From Saprospirales bacterium (GTDB lineage: Bacteria; Bacteroidota; Bacteroidia; Chitinophagales; JADIYW01), in NCBI GenBank assembly GCA_016711605.1, contig JADJSS010000007.1, positions 124,001 to 188,000 of the forward strand: a stretch of 64,000 nt of DNA. Direction: 5' to 3'. Under the pieces are notes generated by a model. The model worked only from the letters and a program-made list of their open reading frames with translations. It was not told where the DNA came from and did no database searches. Below, one piece after another: positions 7,904 through 16,459 of the stretch; within the stretch, counting starts at the first letter, position 1; every line of letters starts with the position of its first letter. The translations under genes were made by a program, and so were the position numbers.

Positions 7904-9133
7904 TTAAGAAAGTTCTTCAATTGCTATTTGCAATGCATTTCGTGAAATAAATCTGTTGTTATTATCTTTTTGATGTACTTTTTCTAATGCTTTATAAATT
8001 ACTTTTGAAACATCTTGAAAAATGGCATCGTCTGTAATTTTTACATTTTTTCCCATCAAAAAAGCAAATACACGAGCCATACCGCAATTTGCAATAAAAT
8101 CTGGTATCACCGCAAGTGTGGCATCTGCTTTATTTAATATCTTACCATAAAAAATTTCAGGATCATTAAAAGGAACATTAGCGCCAGAAGAAATTACTTC
8201 AACACCTGCTTTAATCAGTTCATCTAAATTGTGTTCATTTACAAAACGCGAACCTGCACATGGAACAAAAATATCTGTTTTCGTTTTCCAGAATTCGGTT
8301 TGTGCTTGCTCAAACGGAATTAAATTTGGATGTGTAAGTTTGTTGTTTTTTCTATTTAAAAAGAGCTTTTTGATTTGTTCAAAATCCAAACCATCTTCAT
8401 CAATCAAAGCGCCTGTAATATCAATGATTGCTGTAATCTTCACGCCTTGTTGTGCTAAAAAATAAGCTGCAGCAGCACCTACATTTCCAAATCCTTGGAT
8501 AGTTGCTTTTTTGCCTTCTAAGTTTTCATTTTTATAGAGTTGATAATAATGTTTTACCGATTCTGCTACACCATATCCTGTAATCATATCAGCTACCAAA
8601 TAACCTTCTTTTTTAGATGGTGTATAATCTTCATCTTCAATTAATTTAGAAACACCCACTCGTAATTGTCCAATTTTATTGATTTTATCACGTTCTTTTG
8701 GATGATAATGACCATTTACTATGCCTTCTTGCGGATGCCAAATACCATATTCTTCAGTAATTGGAATTACTTCATGAATTTCATCTACATTCATATCGCC
8801 ACCTGTTCCGTAGTAGCTTTTCAATATTGGTGCAACTGCTTTAAACCAGCGTTCTAATACTTCTTTTTTTCTTGGATCATTTGGGTCGAAATTGATACCT
8901 GATTTGGCACCACCAATGTCTGGTCCGGAAACGGAAAACTTAATTTCCATGGTTTTTGCTAATGAAACTACTTCATGTTTAGTTAAACCTTTTCGCATAC
9001 GAGTACCACCACCAGCAGCACCTCCACGCAAGGAATTGATGACCAACCAGCCTTGTGCGTCGGTTTTAGAATCGCTCCATTCAAAGACGATTTCCGGTGT
9101 TTTTTCTTCAAATGGTTTTATAAAATCTGACAT
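7904..9133 (-). CDS. Glu/Leu/Phe/Val dehydrogenase family protein
   Basis: 409 residues from ATG 9133 (MSDFIKPFEEKTPEIVFEW); an ATG 54 bp further upstream is less likely. NAD(P)-dependent oxidative deamination of an amino acid. The N-terminal ELFV dimerisation domain has GGAAGGGTRMRKGLT, PDIGGAKSGINFDP (catalytic Lys) and GTGGDMNVDE. The C-terminal Rossmann domain has IQGFGNVGAAAAYFLAQQG. Placement at the head of the tyrosine catabolism cluster suggests a role in amino acid deamination feeding the pathway, though substrate specificity (Glu, Leu, Phe) cannot be fixed by eye. Confidence 0.9.
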   Translation of the reverse strand: MSDFIKPFEEKTPEIVFEWSDSKTDAQGWLVINSLRGGAAGGGTRMRKGLTKHEVVSLAKTMEIKFSVSGPDIGGAKSGINFDPNDPRKKEVLERWFKAVAPILKSYYGTGGDMNVDEIHEVIPITEEYGIWHPQEGIVNGHYHPKERDKINKIGQLRVGVSKLIEDEDYTPSKKEGYLVADMITGYGVAESVKHYYQLYKNENLEGKKATIQGFGNVGAAAAYFLAQQGVKITAIIDITGALIDEDGLDFEQIKKLFLNRKNNKLTHPNLIPFEQAQTEFWKTKTDIFVPCAGSRFVNEHNLDELIKAGVEVISSGANVPFNDPEIFYGKILNKADATLAVIPDFIANCGMARVFAFLMGKNVKITDDAIFQDVSKVIYKALEKVHQKDNNNRFISRNALQIAIEELS

Positions 9134-9180
9134 AGTAGATATGAAAATTAAGATTTCTGAATTGAGATTTATAAAATAAA

Positions 9181-9218
9181 GATACAAAATTAGTTGTTAT
9201 AGCAACTAATTTTGTATC
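9181..9218. promoter_or_regulatory. Perfect 16-bp inverted repeat upstream of the dehydrogenase
   Basis: GATACAAAATTAGTTG (9181-9196), a six-base loop, and its exact reverse complement (9203-9218). It begins 48 bp upstream of the minus-strand start at 9133. The TTAGTTG...CAACTAA core resembles MarR-family operators, and a MarR gene lies in the same cluster. A hairpin role is also possible. No long T-run follows on either strand, so a terminator is less likely. Confidence 0.55.
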
Positions 9219-9519
9219 AAAAATAATTTTTTTTAGGATGTCTGATTGCAAATACCTTTTGCGTTAGTGATGTAAGTAGAAATACTTTTAAGCGTTTCTA
9301 ACTTTTCTAAAGTTTAAATCTTTAGAAAACTTTAGAAAAGTTAATACGTGGCAAAAAGATTACTCAAGTTTTATAATTTATATTATTGTGTTCGTGAGAT
9401 CGCTTTGCTAAATTACAACGAACAGCGCGACTTTTGCGAAAACACCTTAAAATAGTCTAAAATAATTTTTGCAAACGAAACGTCCTAATAATTGAAATAA
9501 AAACAAGATATTTGTACTT
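9219..9519. other. Non-coding gap between gdh and the acyltransferases
   Basis: About 300 bp with no credible ORF. It holds the hairpin at 9299-9343 and blocks (GTGATGTAAGTAGAAATACTT near 9267; CAGCGCGACTTTTGCG near 9424) that resemble dispersed Bacteroidota intergenic repeats. This is a pattern impression, not a search result. No tRNA or riboswitch was recognised. Confidence 0.5.
9299..9343. repeat. 17-bp stem hairpin
   Basis: Perfect inverted repeat TAACTTTTCTAAAGTTT (9299-9315) / AAACTTTAGAAAAGTTA (9327-9343) with an 11-base loop. It lies mid-gap between divergent genes, not at a gene end, so a mobile palindromic repeat is more likely than a terminator. Confidence 0.75.
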
Positions 9520-10098
9520 ATGTTTAAATGGATTTTCTTACAGTTATTTAAGTTAAAAGGTTGGAAGCTGAACACCAACACTATTTACAATTACAAGCAA
9601 TCTGTAGTGATTGCAGCACCGCACACTTCCAATTGGGACGGCGTTTTAATGGTGGCAGCTTTTGATATTATGAAATTGCCTATTAAGTTTACACTAAAAA
9701 AAGAATGGTTTCGTTTCCCATTTGGAAAAATTGCTCGTGCTATGGGTGGCATTGCTATTGACAGAACACCTAAAAAAGCTGGTGAAGCAAGGCCAAGTAT
9801 GACGGAAGCCATTGCCAATCTTTTTAAAGAAAATGAGATTTTACATATTGCATTTACACCAGAAGGAACGCGCTCGTTAAGAACGGAATGGAAAATGGGA
9901 TTTTATCATGCAGCAAAAATGGCAAATGTGCCTATTTTATTAGGTTATTTAGATTATAAAGATAAAATTGCAGGAATTGGAAAAGTGATTATTCCATCCG
10001 ATAATATGGAGCAGGATTTGCGAGAAATTATGGCATTTTATAAAGATATTTCTGGCTGTCATCCTGAAAAATTTAGTGTTGATTTAAGATACATTTAA
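9520..10098 (+). CDS. 1-acyl-sn-glycerol-3-phosphate acyltransferase-like protein
   Basis: 192 residues, PlsC/LPLAT superfamily. Motif I HTSNWD (HxxxxD catalytic pair) is near residue 33, motif II-like KEWFRFPFGKIARAMGGI near 65-82, motif III-like PEGTRSL near 119. Shorter than true PlsC and without a clear membrane anchor, like the small LPLAT proteins of Bacteroidota whose acyl acceptor is not established. The neighbouring paralogue (10179) keeps the same motifs. Confidence 0.85.
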   Translation: MFKWIFLQLFKLKGWKLNTNTIYNYKQSVVIAAPHTSNWDGVLMVAAFDIMKLPIKFTLKKEWFRFPFGKIARAMGGIAIDRTPKKAGEARPSMTEAIANLFKENEILHIAFTPEGTRSLRTEWKMGFYHAAKMANVPILLGYLDYKDKIAGIGKVIIPSDNMEQDLREIMAFYKDISGCHPEKFSVDLRYI

Positions 10099-10099
10099 G

Positions 10100-10132
10100 A
10101 GTAACAAGTTATAAGTAGTAAGTAGTAAGGAA
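10100..10132. repeat. AAGTTATAAGTAGTAAG-type repeat
   Basis: Contains ACAAGTTATAAGTAGTAAGT followed by another AGTAAG unit. Its reverse-complement type occurs at 22787-22808 and 48449-48478. These are short degenerate intergenic repeats of unknown function. Confidence 0.5.
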
Positions 10133-10153
10133 AAAAGTTAGTTATTTTACTTT

Positions 10154-10161
10154 TACCTTTG
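10154..10161 (+). promoter_or_regulatory. -7 box TACCTTTG
   Basis: Matches the Bacteroidota -7 consensus TAnnTTTG, 17 bp before the ATG at 10179. No convincing TTG -33 element was found. Confidence 0.45.
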
Positions 10162-10178
10162 CGCTTTAATTATAAGAT

Positions 10179-10763
10179 ATGCTTAAAATAATTTCTCGAT
10201 TAATTTTATTGGTTAAAGGTTGGACGTATAATGTAGATGCGCTAAAAACCTTAGATAAATGTGTGTTAATTGTTGCACCACACACATCTGCTTGGGACAT
10301 GGCAATTGGCAAAGCTATATTTGTATTGGCAAAAGTTCCTGCAAAAATTGCAATAAAAAAAGAAGCTTTTTTCTGGCCATTGAATTGGTTTTTGCGCTAT
10401 TTAGGTGGCTTTCCTATAGACAGAACTCCTAAGGATGGCACCAAGCAGCGTTTAAGTTTGGTAGATGCTTTAGTAAATTCTGTAAAGAAAGAAAAGAAAA
10501 TTTGTTTAGTCATAACTCCTGAAGGTTCGCGCGGAAAACGCAAACAATGGAAAACAGGATTTTATCATATTGCTGTAAAAGCAAATGTGCCAATTGCTTT
10601 AGGTTATTTAGATTTTGATGTAAAAGAAGGAATTGTAGATAAGATTTTTTATCCAACTGGTGATATAGATAAAGATATGCGTGAAATAATGGATTACTAT
10701 AAAGACAAAACACATTTAGGAAAATATCCGAATAGATGTGTAACAGATGAACGTTGGAGTTAA
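10179..10763 (+). CDS. 1-acyl-sn-glycerol-3-phosphate acyltransferase-like protein (paralogue)
   Basis: 194 residues, tandem paralogue of the 9520 gene. HTSAWD carries the His/Asp catalytic pair, FFWPLNWFLRYLGGFPIDR aligns with motif II, and PEGSRGKRKQWKTGFYHIA with motif III. The two copies align along their whole length, so this is a local duplication that has since diverged. It overlaps the convergent response regulator gene by four bases. Acyl donor and acceptor are unknown. Confidence 0.85.
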   Translation: MLKIISRLILLVKGWTYNVDALKTLDKCVLIVAPHTSAWDMAIGKAIFVLAKVPAKIAIKKEAFFWPLNWFLRYLGGFPIDRTPKDGTKQRLSLVDALVNSVKKEKKICLVITPEGSRGKRKQWKTGFYHIAVKANVPIALGYLDFDVKEGIVDKIFYPTGDIDKDMREIMDYYKDKTHLGKYPNRCVTDERWS

Positions 10764-11377
10764 ATTAAACCAAATTCTGTTGCCATTTTTATAAGAATAG
10801 GTGTGTTATTTACTTTAAATTTTTCTAATAAATGTTTACGATGTGTATCAACTGTTGTTGGACTGATAAACAACTGTTTTCCAATATCGTTACTGGTTAA
10901 TCCTTGAGCTAATAATTGCAAAATTTCTTTTTCTCTCCGTGTAAGAATTGGCTTATTCGTACCGTTTTCTTTAATGCTTTCTGCTGCTTCTTTTGCTAAA
11001 TATTGCTTGTGTTGTATAACTGTTTGAATAGCTTCCAGCATTTCTTCTTTAGTAGCATTTTTTAAAAGATAACCGCTTGCACCATTATCCAGCATTTTTA
11101 AGATGTAGCTGTTTTGATTAAACGTACTCAGCGCAATTATTTTTATAGTTGGATATAGCGTTTTAATTTCTTTGCAAATATCAATTCCGCTTTTGTCTGG
11201 CAAATTAATATCTAAAAAAATCACATCTGGAAGCATGCGCTGCAAAAAAGTCATGCAGCTTTGTGCATTCTGTGCATGTCCGATGATATTGATTGCAGTT
11301 TCATTTTTCATTAAAGAAACAATGCCTTCAATAATCATATAATGATCATCAACAATAAATAATTTTACAGATTTCAT
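10760..11377 (-). CDS. NarL/FixJ-family response regulator
   Basis: 205 residues: receiver domain (residues about 1-120) with phosphoacceptor Asp in VIFLDINLPDKSG, conserved Thr/Ser in IIALSTFN and a Lys in YLLKNATKEE; then a LuxR helix-turn-helix (about 140-205) with LTRREKEILQLLAQGLTSN, DIGKQLFISPTTVDTHRKH. Partner of the sensor kinase upstream; the two genes overlap by four bases (ATGA-type coupling at 11374-11377). Confidence 0.95.
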   Translation of the reverse strand: MKSVKLFIVDDHYMIIEGIVSLMKNETAINIIGHAQNAQSCMTFLQRMLPDVIFLDINLPDKSGIDICKEIKTLYPTIKIIALSTFNQNSYILKMLDNGASGYLLKNATKEEMLEAIQTVIQHKQYLAKEAAESIKENGTNKPILTRREKEILQLLAQGLTSNDIGKQLFISPTTVDTHRKHLLEKFKVNNTPILIKMATEFGLI

Positions 11378-13334
11378 ACTAGTGGTATTTCAATAATTAC
11401 AGAAGTCCCATTTTTTTCATTTGAATCTACATTTATTTTTCCTTTTAGATAAGTAATTCTATTTTGAATATTCGTCCAACCTGCACCTTTAAAATTAGTT
11501 ATATTTTCTGCATCAAAACCTTTACCATTATCTTCTACGGTAATGTGTAATACATTATTTTCGTTTGCTATTTGTACAATACTTTGTGTTGCTTCTGCAT
11601 GTTTCATGGTATTGTTAATGAGTTCTTGTATGACTCTGTAGACCGTAATGCTAACATTAGTTTCTGTATTAAAATTATTCATTCCAAAAGAAGAATAATT
11701 GATATTCAATTTTCCGGTATTGGATATCGATGTACAATAATCTTTCAAGGCAGTATCCAACCCAAATTTTATAAGATTTTCCGGCATCATATTGTGTGCC
11801 ACACGGCGAAGTTCTTGTATGCCTGAATCCAGCATATCAACCGTTCGTTCAAACGACGTAGCGTTTTCTGAACTTAAAATTACATTTTCTTTCATATTGT
11901 TGAGTGAATATTTTACACCAGATAACAATCCACCTAAGCCATCATGTAAGTCTTTGGCAATTCTGCTGCGTTCATCTTCTTGTCCTTTTAAAATAGATTC
12001 TGTGGCTTGTAATTGTTTTTCTTTTTCGAGGGCAATTATTTTTTGTTGCTGATTTTTTTTCTCATTTTCTAGCAGCAAATTTTTGTTCTTTTGGTATTTG
12101 CTGAAAAAATAAAACAAGAGTAAACTTGCAGTTAATATTATAGCTAAAATAGTGAGCCAGGTATTTCGTTTCTTAATTTGTTGCTCTTGTTTTAGTATTT
12201 CGTTTTCTTTCTTTTGTGTTTCATATTTTGTTTCGAGGTTTAAAGAATATTGTGTGAGTTCTTCAGAGAAAATTGCATGTTGAATTGAATCAGCCATATT
12301 AGAATAATATTCAGCTTCCCTTACATTTTTTAATGAATAAAAACACTTTGCATAGGTTTGATACATCAAAACTTTCCCATCAATATTGCTATCTTGTTCT
12401 GCCACAACCATTCCCGTATTAAGAGACACTAAAGCTTTGGTTGGATTGTTACCTACTAAATAATAATTTGCTTCACATACATAGAAATTTGCAATTGCTG
12501 CCTTGCTTAATAATTGATTATTTTTATTAAAATTCTCTTTCAACAACAAGAAATACTTATCGTATTCATCATAATAACCATACTTGAAATTTTCGTGTAA
12601 AATATTGATTAAGGACTGTATTACAAAATCTGCTTTTTTACTTTGAATTGCGATTTTATATTGTTTTTTATAACATTCTAATGGTTTTATTTTATTACCT
12701 AATTCTGCATAAGCTACTCCAGTATTGTTTAATGACATAATTAAACCTTTTATATCATTGTATTTTTCACCAGATGCGATTCCTTTTTCTCCATAATAAA
12801 TGGCCTTATCAAACTGTTTAATATCCATATACAACCTGCTAATATTTGCATAACGCAACGCAATCCTCAGGGTGTCTCCATATTCTTCACTTAGCTTTAA
12901 TGCCATTAATCCATTTTCAACAGCTTCTTTGTATTTTCCCAATTCGGTATACGCAAAAGATAGATTTACATAAGCTCTTATTATCTGACTCGTTTTTTTA
13001 TTTTTATTTGCAATTAATAAATTTTCCTTGCCAAATATTATGGCGCTATCATATCTGCCTTTTACTCCATAAATCTCCATAATTGCTATGTTGCATGAAT
13101 ATATGTGAACTGTGTCGTTTAATTTATTAATTAATGACTTACACATTTAGTATAGTACATTGCTGAATCAGGATTTGTTCCAACAATAGCATCTTCAATC
13201 TCCAATAATAATTTTACCTTGTTCGTATCTTCTTTTGATATTCTTAATAAATGCAATAAACTATTTAAATCGCTGCTAAATGCTGATGTTAACAAGCATA
13301 AAAAATAAAATAATATTGCAATTCTTTTTTTCAT
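11374..13334 (-). CDS. TPR-type sensor histidine kinase (frameshifted near its N-terminus)
   Basis: Signal peptide MKKRIAILFYFLCLLTSAFS from 13334, about 300 residues of TPR helices in the periplasm, a Lys/Glu-rich coiled coil, one TM segment (LTILAIILTASLLLFYFFS), then a HisKA_3 domain with DERSRIAKDLHDGLGG (phospho-His) and a HATPase (ELINNTMKHAEA, VEDNGKGFD, GAGWTNIQNR). LytS/NarX-type kinase. The frame breaks near 13146-13148: the first frame ends NPDSAMYYTKCVSH, while one added A in the AAA run gives MYYTKMCKSLINKLND and joins the two parts. Pairs with the regulator at 10760. Confidence 0.9.
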
Positions 13335-13506
13335 AAATCTGATGTTACAAAATAAGTGAATACTTAAAGGTAAGCATATCCTACTTTTTAAGGATATTTT
13401 ATTGCATTCAAAAAAATCCTTAATTCTAAGGATAAAACCAAACTGCAATGCTCTATAAGTTTGTACTATCAAAAAATAAATTATTTCAAATTAAAAAATT
13501 ATAACA

Positions 13507-14949
13507 ATGAAAAAATTGAATCAACAATTTAAAAAACTAGCTTCTTTTCCGCAAAGAAATAAAGGTAGTATGTTCATCTTAGTATGTGTCTTAGTTATTA
13601 ATGCATGTTCGCCAAACGACAACGACAACAACAACACACCAAATGTATTGACAGTTACCACGAACACACCAAGCAACATTACTGATACGATGGCAACTTT
13701 GGGTGGCAACGTAACTAAAGATGGTGGCAAAACCGTTACTTCTAAAGGTATTTGCATAGGCATTGATGCCAACCCAACTATCGACGATGCTAATGATATT
13801 GCAGTTGAAATGGGAACAGGTATTGGTTCATTTTCTGATGATTTTTATCCGTTTGAACCCAACACCACCTACCATGTTCGTGCTTATGCAACGAATGCAG
13901 ACGGCACTGCATATGGCGAAGATAAAACGTTTACTACTGCTGAAGCGGTTGGATGCAATGTAATAACTTTAGATATTAACGCAGTAATTAATACACCAAC
14001 AATCTGGACAGCAGGTAATGTATATGTTGTACCAGGTAGAGTTGATGTTTCTTCTGTTCTTACTATTGAACCTGGTGTTGTAATAAAATTAAAAAATAGT
14101 GGTGCATATATTACTGTATTAAGTTCAGGTAGAATTATTGCTAATGGTACGGCAAATAATAGGATTGTTTTCACTTCACTGCTAGACGATAGTCATTGTG
14201 GTGATAGCAATGGTGATGGCAATGCAACTACGCCACAAAAAGGTGATTGGAATCGATTATATCTAGATGGTAATAGTAGCGAATTCAGATATTGTGATTT
14301 TAAATATGCAGGTAAATTAGGATATAGAACTATCGGTGGTTCATCAACAGCATTTACTTTTGATAATTGTACGTTTGCTCATACACTTGATGATAATTCT
14401 ACAACTTCTTTTGCTTTTAATATAGACTTGCAACATAGTGCACAAGTAATTACCAATTGTGCTTTTTGGGACAATAATATTCCTATCGTTACACGTATCA
14501 AATACCAACTTTCAAATACAAATATTTTTCACAACCCAAATAATCCAAGTGAAAAAAATAAGAGAAATGGTATCTGGATCACTGGTTCATCCAACTATTT
14601 AGATGGTAATACGGTACAGTTTAACATTACAGAAGTTCCTTATGTTTTAAATAACTATTATTATGTAATTGCTCCTTCTAATTTAATTATTGGTGCAAAT
14701 GTAGTGGTAAAATCTACAAATGCATCTTATGGATTATCTAGAGCTGCTACAGGAGATATGTCATATCATAGTACTTCTATATTTACCTCTTATAAAGATG
14801 ATACAGCTGGTGGAGACACCAATGGTGATGGAAACTTAACTTCGCCTGCAACAGGTGATTGGAAAGGAATCAGAAATGCTTGGATTACTAACTCTACTGC
14901 TGCTGGCGCATGGGAAACTGGTGCTAACATACGCTATGCAACCAATTAA
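13507..14949 (+). CDS. Secreted lipoprotein with an Ig-like domain and parallel beta-helix
   Basis: 480 residues. Lipoprotein-type signal (MFILVCVLVINAC, Cys near 34) followed by an Asn/Asp linker. Residues about 47-145 form a fibronectin/Ig-like repeat (ATLGGNVTKDGGKTVTSKG to TYHVRAYATNADGTAYG). Residues about 150-480 are a parallel beta-helix type (YVVPGRVDVSSVLTIEPGV, FRYCDFKYAGKLGYR) with two DTNGDGN/DSNGDGN acidic turns that could bind calcium. The adhesive or carbohydrate-binding role is inferred. Monocistronic, with a strong terminator behind it. Confidence 0.75.
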   Translation: MKKLNQQFKKLASFPQRNKGSMFILVCVLVINACSPNDNDNNNTPNVLTVTTNTPSNITDTMATLGGNVTKDGGKTVTSKGICIGIDANPTIDDANDIAVEMGTGIGSFSDDFYPFEPNTTYHVRAYATNADGTAYGEDKTFTTAEAVGCNVITLDINAVINTPTIWTAGNVYVVPGRVDVSSVLTIEPGVVIKLKNSGAYITVLSSGRIIANGTANNRIVFTSLLDDSHCGDSNGDGNATTPQKGDWNRLYLDGNSSEFRYCDFKYAGKLGYRTIGGSSTAFTFDNCTFAHTLDDNSTTSFAFNIDLQHSAQVITNCAFWDNNIPIVTRIKYQLSNTNIFHNPNNPSEKNKRNGIWITGSSNYLDGNTVQFNITEVPYVLNNYYYVIAPSNLIIGANVVVKSTNASYGLSRAATGDMSYHSTSIFTSYKDDTAGGDTNGDGNLTSPATGDWKGIRNAWITNSTAAGAWETGANIRYATN

Positions 14950-14983
14950 AAAAACACGTATTTTTCATAGAGCATTTTTGGAG

Positions 14984-15014
14984 TCCGCACTTTTTTAGGT
15001 GCGGATTTTTTATT
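14984..15014 (+). terminator. Intrinsic terminator
   Basis: Stem TCCGCAC (14984-14990) / GTGCGGA (14999-15005) followed by TTTTT. Serves the beta-helix lipoprotein gene and abuts the rnhB stop on the other strand. Confidence 0.85.
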
Positions 15015-15609
15015 AAAACAAACTCAATTGCTCTGGTTTTAAAAGTTGGAAAGTCTGTCGATGATGAATACAACTGCCAAATTCTTTCACCGCTTTTCTA
15101 TGTTCTATAGTTGGATAACCTTTGTTTTTCTGCCAGTTATAAATGGGAAATTCCAAGCTTAATTTTTCCATGAGTTCATCACGATAGGTTTTTGCCAATA
15201 CAGAAGCTGCAGCAATTTCTATATATTTTCCATCACCTTTTATAATAGTTTCGTGTGCTATATTTTTATAAGGTTTAAATCGATTGCCATCGATAATTAA
15301 CAAATCTATTTTTTGATTTAATTTATCTATTGCCTGATGCATCGCTAAATAAGTTGCTTGTAAAATATTCACTTCATCAATTGTATGGTTATCGATAATT
15401 CCAATTCCATAAGAAATGGCATTTTCTTCAATAATGGGTCGTAATTCATTGCGTTGCTTTTCTGTCAATTGCTTAGAATCGTTTAAAAAATTGTGTTTGA
15501 AATTTTTAGGTAAGATGACAGCAGCGGCAACCACTGGGCCAGCAATGCAACCACGACCAGCTTCATCTACGCCACAAATAATTTTAGTTGATCGAAAATG
15601 TTGTAACAA
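15013..15609 (-). CDS. rnhB: Ribonuclease HII
   Basis: 198 residues. Removes RNA from RNA-DNA hybrids, including single ribonucleotides. The signature ICGVDEAGRGCIAGPVVAAA carries the first Asp-Glu pair; DLLIIDGNRF holds the next acidic residue and AAASVLAKTYRDE the conserved helix with the last Asp. Typical length, start MLQHFRSTKIICGVDE. Convergent with the preceding gene; divergent from dtd about 100 bp away. Confidence 0.96.
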   Translation of the reverse strand: MLQHFRSTKIICGVDEAGRGCIAGPVVAAAVILPKNFKHNFLNDSKQLTEKQRNELRPIIEENAISYGIGIIDNHTIDEVNILQATYLAMHQAIDKLNQKIDLLIIDGNRFKPYKNIAHETIIKGDGKYIEIAAASVLAKTYRDELMEKLSLEFPIYNWQKNKGYPTIEHRKAVKEFGSCIHHRQTFQLLKPEQLSLF

Positions 15610-15707
15610 TATTTTGAATTTACACTTTGCAAGTTAAATAGATTGTGAGAATTTTAAACCAAAAAAAATCTTTCTATCTTCATTCTATAAATCATTGATT
15701 AAAAAAA

Positions 15708-16160
15708 ATGCGCGCCATACTTCAACGAGTTACTAGTTGCTCTGTTACTATCAACCATCAAACAAAAAGCCAAATCGGAAACGGCTTATTAATTCTTTTA
15801 GGAATTGAAGAAAATGACACTGAAACGGACATCGATTGGTTAGTAAAAAAAATTATTCAAATGCGGATTTTTTCGGATGAGAACGGAAAAATGAATTTGT
15901 CAGTTCAAGACATAAACGGCGAGATTTTAGTCGTATCACAATTTACCTTGTTTGCTTCAACTAAAAAAGGAAATCGACCTAGTTTTGCGCGTTCTGCAAA
16001 ACCAGAAATAGCGGTTCCTCTATATGAAAAATTTATTGGAGAAACAGAAAAATTTTTCGGCAAAAATATACAAACTGGAACATTTGGAGCCGATATGAAA
16101 GTGCAAATTCTAAATGATGGACCTGTTACCATCATAATCGACAGCAAACAAGCCGAATAG
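15708..16160 (+). CDS. dtd: D-aminoacyl-tRNA deacylase
   Basis: 150 residues. Hydrolyses D-Tyr and other D-aminoacyl esters (and Gly-tRNA Ala) from tRNA. Family motifs SQFTLFA (near residue 80) and the C-terminal NDGPVTIIIDS carrying the cross-subunit Gly-Pro are both clear, as is the N-terminal MRAILQRVTSCSVTI. Length is normal. Head-to-head with rnhB. Confidence 0.96.
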   Translation: MRAILQRVTSCSVTINHQTKSQIGNGLLILLGIEENDTETDIDWLVKKIIQMRIFSDENGKMNLSVQDINGEILVVSQFTLFASTKKGNRPSFARSAKPEIAVPLYEKFIGETEKFFGKNIQTGTFGADMKVQILNDGPVTIIIDSKQAE

Positions 16161-16459
16161 TCAAATTGTATTTTTTTTCATTCCGACAAGCACAATTTTC
16201 ATTTTTTTTTCACGTTCTGTACACATGCTTGTTGAAATTTAGTTTTTGTGTTGGTATTGATGTTAATCAATTAAAAATCAACGCATAATTGATTATTCAC
16301 ATATCCAATAAACAGCGTGTGGAAAAGTTAAAATAGGGTTTTTAAAATGATTGAAGTAGCTTTAAAGAGTCGAAAGGCATAAAAACACAAAAAACACCTT
16401 TTATATAAAAAATATTAAATCGTTTTAAACTTTTTAATTAAAAAAGAAAAACCACTAGC
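16161..16459 (+). promoter_or_regulatory. Leader region of nrdB-nrdA
   Basis: About 300 non-coding bases. Contains a 10-bp inverted repeat TAATCAATTA (16264-16273) / TAATTGATTA (16286-16295), a plausible regulator site. I could not find convincing NrdR boxes or a clean TAnnTTTG promoter. Confidence 0.4.

Noticed and set aside
2600..9133. Horizontal transfer of the whole tyrosine cluster
   Set aside because: Composition and codon use look like the neighbours; only the DUF1016 part has clear foreign signs.
11792..12052. Plus-strand ORFs inside the histidine kinase and similar shadow ORFs elsewhere
   Set aside because: They overlap real genes on the other strand without independent family patterns.
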